Assembly: GCA_963808455.1 (NCBI GenBank)
Contig: CAWEHT010000439.1
Coordinates: 1-12,322 of the forward strand
From: CAWEHT01 sp963808455
GTDB taxonomy: Bacteria > Chloroflexota > Anaerolineae > CG2-30-64-16
Direction of reading: 5' to 3'
DNA length: 12,322 bases
The position numbers and the translations under genes are program-made. Positions 1 through 4,397 of the stretch are shown in pieces (positions within the stretch are counted from its first letter, which is position 1; the number at the start of each line of letters is the position of its first letter). Below the pieces are notes generated by a model. The model was not told the DNA's origin, did not search any database, and saw only the letters and a list, made by a program, of their open reading frames with translations.

Positions 1-13
1 CCATCTCCCTCTC

Positions 14-32
14 GAGTAAGCGCGGATTACTC
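14..32. other. Perfect 6-bp inverted repeat upstream of the methyltransferase gene
   Basis: GAGTAA (14-19) and TTACTC (27-32) are exact reverse complements separated by 7 bases. They lie about 40 bp before the methyltransferase start. The size and symmetry would suit a repressor or activator site, or a short hairpin at the end of an upstream transcript. No convincing -35/-10 pair is visible between it and the gene. The assignment is tentative because a 6-bp repeat can occur by chance. Confidence 0.25.
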
Positions 33-71
33 AACCCTTGATTTTCGGCATGAATACTTGGAGAAAGGCAC

Positions 72-1412
72 ATGGCGAGATTGGGCCCCAGCGGCGGGCA
101 ATACCGTCCGCTCAGTCAAGATCAGATCCTTCAGATTCACCAGGCATCGCTCCAGGTGCTCGACAGCACCGGCATCCACGTGGAGCACCCTCGTGCCCTC
201 GAGCTGTTCCGGCAAGGCGGCGCGCGGGTAGTCGAACAGCGTGTATACATCCCCGAGGGGATGGTCCAGAAAGCCCTCGCACTCGCACCGTCAAGCGTGC
301 TCCTGGCAGGACGCGACCCGGCCAACGACATCGTCCTCGAGGGCACGCGCGTCTACGCGGGCACCGGCGGTTCGCCGACCATGGTGCTTGACCCGGCTTC
401 CCAGAATGTGCGGCCTGCCATTCTGGTTGACCTCCAGCAGATGATCGCCGTGGTCGATAAGTTGAGCCACTGCGATTTTGTCGTCATGCCGATTTACCCA
501 ACGGACATCCCGGCGGAGCTGGTGCCGGTGAATCGGTTCTACACCTGCCTGACCAACACGACCAAGCACGTCATGGGTGGCCTGGATTCGGTGCAGGGCG
601 CGCAACAAGTGATCCGGCTGGCGGAGCGTATCGCGGGCTCGCCGGGCGCGCTGCGGGCCCGACCTATCGTGTCGGCAACCGCCTGTTGGCTGGTCAGCCC
701 ACTGCACCTTGACACCCTGGTGACAGACATCCTGTTCGCCTGGTGCGAGCAGGGGCTGCCGCTGGCGCTCTCGTCGGCGCCCATGGCCGGTTCCACCTCC
801 CCGGTGACCCTGGCCGGGACGCTGGTCCAGCTGAATGCTGAGCAATTGAGCGGCATCGTCCTGACGCAGCTGATGCGACCGGGCACCCCTGTGCTGGCGG
901 GCTACATTCCGGGCGTGGCCGACATGCGCAGTGGCGGCTACCTCGGCGGCACTGTGGAATTCGGCATGATGCAAGCGGCGGCTGCCCAGCTGGCGCAGTT
1001 CTACCACGTGCCCATCTATTGCTCCGGCGGGATGACCGACGCCAAGCTCCCGGACGCCCAGTCAGGCTATGAGAAGATGGCAACCTTCTTACTCGCTGCT
1101 TTGAGCGGGGCCAACTTCATCCACCATGCGTTTGGGATGATCAGCAATATGAGTGCCAGTTCGCTGGAACAAGCCGTCATCGACGACGACGTCGTGGGCA
1201 TGGCGATGCGTGCGCTTTCCGGCATCGACGTGTCGGCCGAAACACTGGCCGTGGAGGCGATCCGGCGCGTCGGCCCGGGCGGCCATTACCTCACCGACCC
1301 TTTGACCTTACAGTTCATGCGGGCGGAGTTCTTCCAGCCCCGTATCGCGGATCGCCGCAACCGCGCCGCCTGGGAGCGCGCTGGGCGGCAGGACACCGCG
1401 AGCGGCCGCTGA
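72..1412 (+). CDS. MttB-superfamily (trimethylamine/glycine-betaine type) methyltransferase, non-pyrrolysine
   Basis: This is a 446-residue protein of the MttB/trimethylamine methyltransferase superfamily. The family transfers a methyl group from a quaternary or tertiary amine to a corrinoid protein in the cytoplasm. Characterised members without pyrrolysine, such as glycine betaine methyltransferase MtgB, act on quaternary amines. Family signs include an N-terminal LSQDQILQIHQASLQVLDSTG helix, a central TIM-barrel-like run with SSAPMAGSTSPVTLAGT (about residues 235-250), and TDAKLPDAQSGYEK at 322-335, close to where MttB carries pyrrolysine (residue 334 in Methanosarcina). No in-frame TAG occurs and the gene ends in TGA, so it does not use pyrrolysine. 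The length is slightly short for the family. The start is supported by GGAGAAAGG 6-14 bases upstream. No corrinoid protein or reductive activator lies downstream in the window. The substrate cannot be told from sequence. Confidence 0.88.
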   Translation: MARLGPSGGQYRPLSQDQILQIHQASLQVLDSTGIHVEHPRALELFRQGGARVVEQRVYIPEGMVQKALALAPSSVLLAGRDPANDIVLEGTRVYAGTGGSPTMVLDPASQNVRPAILVDLQQMIAVVDKLSHCDFVVMPIYPTDIPAELVPVNRFYTCLTNTTKHVMGGLDSVQGAQQVIRLAERIAGSPGALRARPIVSATACWLVSPLHLDTLVTDILFAWCEQGLPLALSSAPMAGSTSPVTLAGTLVQLNAEQLSGIVLTQLMRPGTPVLAGYIPGVADMRSGGYLGGTVEFGMMQAAAAQLAQFYHVPIYCSGGMTDAKLPDAQSGYEKMATFLLAALSGANFIHHAFGMISNMSASSLEQAVIDDDVVGMAMRALSGIDVSAETLAVEAIRRVGPGGHYLTDPLTLQFMRAEFFQPRIADRRNRAAWERAGRQDTASGR

Positions 1413-1416
1413 GCAC

Positions 1417-1462
1417 GTGGCGCGCCTGTTGGCCGGGCCTCCGGCACCGGGGCTCGCGCCAC
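1417..1462 (+). terminator. Nested GC-rich hairpin after the methyltransferase gene
   Basis: GTGGCGCG (1417-1424) pairs perfectly with CGCGCCAC (1455-1462). A smaller stem, GCCGG/CCGGC with a 4-base loop, lies inside the 30-base interior. The hairpin begins 5 bases after the TGA. No T-run follows, so it is not a textbook intrinsic terminator and could instead stabilise the mRNA 3' end. A second weak inverted repeat, GCCGA-N7-TCGGC, follows at 1471-1487. Confidence 0.4.
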
Positions 1463-1534
1463 AAACAGACGCCGACATCCGATCGGCATTTGAGATCCTG
1501 CTCTGAGCTGCAATTGACCGGAGGGGGGTGCCTG

Positions 1535-1861
1535 ATGAGCGACGCAATTTACTACTTCTCCGTTAGTGGCAATTCCCTGGTCGTAGCCAGGGATCTCGCG
1601 GGAAGAATGAACGGGCGACTCATCCCGATCCCCTCGGTGGTGGACCAGGAGAGCATCGACATCGACTGTCCGGTAAACAACATCACGATGGTCAACGGAA
1701 AGTCTGTGTGGCAGCACAGTTGCGAGACGTGCTTCGCATGCTTCCAGTGGTGTCCGCAAGGGGCGATCCGGGGTGAGATCGTCGAGTACGAGAAACGCTA
1801 TCACCATCCGGATGTGAGGTTAGCAGACATGTTGCGGCGGGATAGGCCGGCGCAGCTGTGA
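1535..1861 (+). CDS. EFR1-family ferredoxin, internally deleted (flavodoxin N-terminus joined to a 4Fe-4S tail)
   Basis: The 108-residue product has two parts normally far apart in EFR1 proteins (about 250-260 residues). Residues 1-45 are the start of the flavodoxin-like domain, including YYFSVSGNSLVVARDLA, the FMN-phosphate loop region. Residues 45-108 are the C-terminal ferredoxin end, with CPVNNITMVNGK, the cluster motif CETCFACFQWCP and the family tail KRYHHPDVRLADML. The missing middle should hold most of the flavodoxin fold and the first three cysteines of cluster 1; only that cluster's final CP remains. The join falls at Cys45 (TGT 1667-1669) and keeps frame. The start at 1535 is chosen because GGAGGGGGG lies 6 bases upstream; an in-frame upstream start lacks this. 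It sits 122 bp after the methyltransferase gene, perhaps co-transcribed as a redox partner (inference). It could carry one cluster, or be a relic or assembly error. Confidence 0.75.
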   Translation: MSDAIYYFSVSGNSLVVARDLAGRMNGRLIPIPSVVDQESIDIDCPVNNITMVNGKSVWQHSCETCFACFQWCPQGAIRGEIVEYEKRYHHPDVRLADMLRRDRPAQL

Positions 1862-1862
1862 C

Positions 1863-1878
1863 ATGGCCGGATGGCCAT
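1863..1878 (+). terminator. Short perfect hairpin directly after the EFR1-like gene
   Basis: ATGGCC (1863-1868) and GGCCAT (1873-1878) form a perfect 6-bp stem with a 4-base loop, starting two bases after the TGA. It lacks a T-tract. Its place between the stop codon and the next promoter (1888) fits a transcript 3' end. Confidence 0.35.
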
Positions 1879-1887
1879 ATGGACCCA

Positions 1888-1915
1888 TTGACCGGCTCAC
1901 CAAACGCGCCATAAT
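1888..1915 (+). promoter_or_regulatory. Sigma70-type promoter for the two-CW gene
   Basis: The -35 TTGACC (1888-1893, 5/6 match) and -10 CATAAT (1910-1915, 5/6 match) are separated by 16 bp. The expected transcription start is near 1922, giving a leader of about 30 nt. The leader contains the ribosome binding site GAGAGGAG (1937-1944), 9 bases before the ATG at 1954. Confidence 0.6.
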
Positions 1916-1953
1916 GGGTTGTAGGTTGCTCTCTCTGAGAGGAGAATACGTGA

Positions 1954-2252
1954 ATGTCCAAACAGAATTGTTGGGAATACAAGAAATGCGGTCGAGAGCC
2001 GGGCGGCTCCAAAGTAAGTGAACTGGGGGTCTGCCCGTCTGCCACTGAGAAGCGGCTAGCAGGCGTTCACGGAGGCGTTTCTGCCGGCCGTGCCTGCTGG
2101 GTCGTCGGAGGAACGTTCTGTGGCGGCAAGGTCCAGGGGTCGTACGCCAGAAACTCACCAGCTGCATGGAGTGCGCCTTTTACAAGTCAATCCGTCCTGA
2201 CGAGGGCGAGCATTTTCAGCCAGCGCCAGATCTATTGCGCAGGCTGCGTTGA
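1954..2252 (+). pseudogene. Two-CW domain protein, one-base frameshift
   Basis: The start matches the small two-CW domain proteins of anaerobes: MSKQNCWEYKKCGREPGG, then VCPSAT, GRACWVVGGTFCGG and KVQGSYA. After codon 65 (GCC, 2146-2148) the frame is lost. Reading from 2148 in the next frame gives QKLTSCMECAFYKSI and ends at TGA 2250-2252, exactly the expected family C-terminus with its CxxC pair. Adding one C at about 2148 (GCCCAGAAA instead of GCCAGAAA) restores a 99-residue protein with all the Cys/Trp motifs. Uncorrected, translation would run on into the following gap. The domain is cysteine-rich and probably binds metal, and is often found alone or joined to signalling domains; its function is unknown. 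The break may be a sequencing error in a C run. It has its own promoter (1888) and a strong ribosome binding site. Confidence 0.8.
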
Positions 2253-2763
2253 TTACAAAGTTGCGCAGCTTGCTGAGCCGTGGCATGATAGTTGCACACG
2301 GAGAACAATGCCGCGGAAGGAGACACTGTATCGGAACACATATCGCTACGAGGCTGCCTGCCACCAAACATCTTGCCCATCCCGATGGGCCGCAGGTGTG
2401 GAGAGCCTAAAACTCCACGGGGCGCAGGCCCCGGCAGGTTATCACCTCCCCTTCCCTTCCAGCTACTCTGCTTGTTGCTTCTCCGTGCCCGTTCTGGGCT
2501 GCCATGCCTGGAGGGTGTGGTGTAGCACATGCCCCTGCTGCAAGCGCGGGCGTCCTCCGCCAATGCCAACCTGGCCCGGTCATGTAGGTAACCACCGAAC
2601 ACGTCGCCAGCGGCAGTGGATGGATGCCGAACCCACCAGGGCCGGCGCTGAGCCACCCCGCACCGGTTTTGAAGACTGGAGCATCGACCGGGATACCACT
2701 AACCCCTCCCCTATGGCACCCGGATGCGCGGGCATGGGCAAGCGCATCCGCCGCCGGCACAGT
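2253..2763. other. Gene-free gap before the polymerase gene
   Basis: No reading frame here resembles a protein family known to me. The frame that continues from the broken two-CW gene has no recognisable domain. An imperfect stem, GCTGCG (2243-2248) with CGCAGC (2264-2269), straddles the two-CW stop and may end that transcript. The only strong structure is the hairpin cluster at 2375-2447, listed separately. Nothing clear is visible between 2450 and 2763. Confidence 0.5.
2375..2447. other. Cluster of four adjacent perfect hairpins, possible structured RNA
   Basis: Four exact inverted repeats are packed into 73 bp. They are GCCCAT-4-ATGGGC (2375-2390), GTGGAG-9-CTCCAC (2398-2418), GGGGC-4-GCCCC (2419-2432) and AGGT-4-ACCT (2436-2447). 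The motif CGCAGG recurs between them (2391 and 2424). The arrangement suggests a folded RNA or leader element rather than coding sequence. I do not recognise it as a known riboswitch or ncRNA family, and the strand is undetermined. Confidence 0.3.
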
Positions 2764-2792
2764 TTGCCACGCCGGCATATCTCACCTATGAT
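2764..2792 (+). promoter_or_regulatory. Sigma70-type promoter for the polymerase gene, leaderless
   Basis: TTGCCA (2764-2769) and TATGAT (2787-2792) each match consensus at 5 of 6 bases and are spaced by the ideal 17 bp. Seven bases past the -10 falls on 2799, the A of the ATG. No Shine-Dalgarno sequence precedes the ATG. Both points indicate a leaderless transcript. Confidence 0.6.
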
Positions 2793-2798
2793 CTGCCC

Positions 2799-3302
2799 AT
2801 GCCCTTCACGCATCTCGAGGTCCACTCGCACTTCACGCTGCTCGGTGCGACGCCGAGTCCGGCCGAGCTGGCACGGCGGGCTGCGGACGACGGCCTGGCG
2901 CACCTGGCGCTGACGGACACGGACGTGCTGCACGGCGTGGTGGCCTTTGCCCGGGCGTGCAAGGCGGCCGGCCTGCAACCGGTCATCGGGATGGCAGCGA
3001 CTGTGGTCGATGCGGCGCGCGCCGATGCCACGCCGGATGGCGCATGGGCACCGGGCCAGACAGGGAAGCTGGTTCTATTGGCACGCGATGCTGCCGGCTA
3101 TCGGTCGCTCTGCCGCCTCTCCTCGCTGCTCAGGTGTGCGGTGTGGCCTCCGGACGGGGACGGGGAAGGGCGTGGCTGCGGCGAAGCGGCGCTGAGGCCG
3201 GGTGGGCGTCAGGACGCGGCCGGGCGCGGCGGCCGCCCCGCGCGCTCCGCCTCGAAGACCGGGCAGGCCGGAGCGATGGGCCGGCCAGGCCGGGCTGCCT
3301 GA
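2799..3302 (+). CDS. Polymerase alpha-like fragment: PHP domain
   Basis: This frame encodes the N-terminal PHP domain of a C-family polymerase, starting MPFTHLEVHSHFTLLGATPS. It continues through ALTDTDVLHGVVAFARACK, VIGMAAT and LVLLARDAAGYRSLCRLSSLL (to about residue 111). The HSH metal-binding pair is kept. The third conserved histidine of the usual TDH motif reads TDT, so metal binding may be weakened. After the SSLLRC motif the frame continues into GC-rich sequence without family similarity and stops at 3302. The ATG at 2799 is chosen because it begins exactly at the domain and lies at the predicted transcription start. Confidence 0.7.
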   Translation: MPFTHLEVHSHFTLLGATPSPAELARRAADDGLAHLALTDTDVLHGVVAFARACKAAGLQPVIGMAATVVDAARADATPDGAWAPGQTGKLVLLARDAAGYRSLCRLSSLLRCAVWPPDGDGEGRGCGEAALRPGGRQDAAGRGGRPARSASKTGQAGAMGRPGRAA

Positions 3303-3330
3303 CCCGTTGGAGGAGGAACCTGGCGAGCCC

Positions 3331-4200
3331 GGCAACGCCGAGGTGTGGCCCGTGGGCCGGGCCGGCGCGGCGGCCCTTGCGCACGAGGCAGCGTTCGAGC
3401 CTGGGGCTCCCCTGCCGCGGGCCGCGCTCCGGGGGGAGCCGGGCAGTCGCCGGGCGCTAACCTGGGATGATCTGCGGGCGCACAAAGAAGGCCTCATCTG
3501 CGTCAGCGGCGGGCAGGCAGGATGGGTCGAGCGTTATCTGCGCGCCGGCAACGTGGCGGCCGCACAGGTATACGCCGCGCGCCTGGCGGGGATCTTCGGG
3601 GAAGATGCCTGCATCGCGCTGGAACTCGGCCGCGTGGCCCAGGAAGCCGGCCACGCGCCCTCCGGCTTGCCGGGAGAGGGTAGCACCCTTACTGGGGAGC
3701 ACCCGCAGGAGGCTGGGCCGCAGGGAAGACCCCCCAGAGGCATGGCCGGCCAGAGGCAGGGCGGTGGCCGCGCCGAAGCTCTCTCCGGGGAAGAAGCGCA
3801 GCGCGAAATCGTGGGGCTGCGCGCGGCGGCTCGGGCTGCCGCTCGCGGCCGTACAGCCGGCTTATTGCCTGGCGGAGGGTGACGCTAAGCGGGTGCAGCT
3901 GTTGGCCGCCATCCGCTGCAACTGCCGCCTGGCGGATGTGCCGCCGGAGGAGCGCCCATGCGACGGGCGCCCGGAGGGCGACTGGCACTGGCTCGGCCCG
4001 CGGGAGATGGCCGCCCGTTTCCGCGTTACCCGGAAGCTCTGGCTGCCACGGTGGGGATCGCGGCCCGCTGCGGGACCGTGCTTCCGGATGGGCGCCCGAT
4101 CTGGCCGGCCGTCGCGCTCCCGCCGGGGCAGACGGCCGATGAGGCACTGGCCGCGCTGGCCGGGGCGGGCCTGGCCGCGCGCTACGGCGCGGAGGATGAG
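3331..4200 (+). pseudogene. Polymerase alpha-like fragments: region between PHP and palm
   Basis: Three successive pieces in frames 1, 2 and 1 belong to the linker between PHP and palm. The first has WDDLRAHKEGLICVSGGQAG, GWVERYLRAGNVAAAQVYA and LAGIFGEDACIALELGR. An insert follows at about 3660-3790, absent from relatives as I recall them. After a frame change near 3820 comes GLPLAAVQPAYCLAEGDA and LLAAIRCNCRLADVPP. A second change near 4018, where adding one C gives ARFPRYPEALAAT, leads to IAARCGTVLPDGRPIWPA and the helix ending at AARYG, just before the 7-bp repeats. Each piece is conserved enough to recognise, so the breaks are recent or artefactual. Confidence 0.65.
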
Positions 4201-4277
4201 GGAATAGGGAACAGGGAGCAGGGAATAAGAGACGAGGGCGAGGGAGTAGGGAACAGGGGGCAGGGAATAGGGGCGAC
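4194..4277 (+). repeat. Heptanucleotide tandem repeat array (about 11 units) inside the polymerase gene
   Basis: From 4201 the sequence divides cleanly into 7-mers: GGAATAG, GGAACAG, GGAGCAG, GGAATAA, GAGACGA, GGGCGAG, GGAGTAG, GGAACAG, GGGGCAG, GGAATAG, with flanking partial units. The consensus is near GGRAYAG. It resembles the short tandemly repeated repetitive (STRR) heptamers of cyanobacteria and similar repeats I associate with Chloroflexota. Read as protein it gives low-complexity GNREQGI-like heptads in frame 1. GGG tracts recur with 4-base spacers (4200-4223), meeting the G-quadruplex motif. It lies between a linker segment in frame 1 and the core in frame 0, and both frames are open across it. 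Confidence 0.9.
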
Positions 4278-4397
4278 GATGGAGGGCTCCCGGGCAGACG
4301 GCGCGATGCGGGCGACCTCGGGCGCCAGCGGGGCGGGGCCGTCCGGCGCAGGCTGGAGGCGGAACTCGCAACGATCGCCGAGCACGGCTATGCCCCA

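Noticed and set aside
291..1007. 238-codon open frame on the - strand opposite the methyltransferase gene
   Set aside because: Shadow of a well-recognised + strand gene, with no family motifs of its own.
72..1412. Pyrrolysine-encoding MttB
   Set aside because: There is no in-frame TAG. The gene is uninterrupted and ends in TGA, so it belongs with the non-pyrrolysine members.
2253..2763. Continuation of the two-CW protein as a long protein (frame open to 2913)
   Set aside because: After the family motif the frame is wrong. The true C-terminus with CMEC is in the adjacent frame and stops at 2252.
4194..4277. CRISPR array or minisatellite of foreign origin
   Set aside because: The units are 7 bp with no spacers, so it is a simple tandem repeat.
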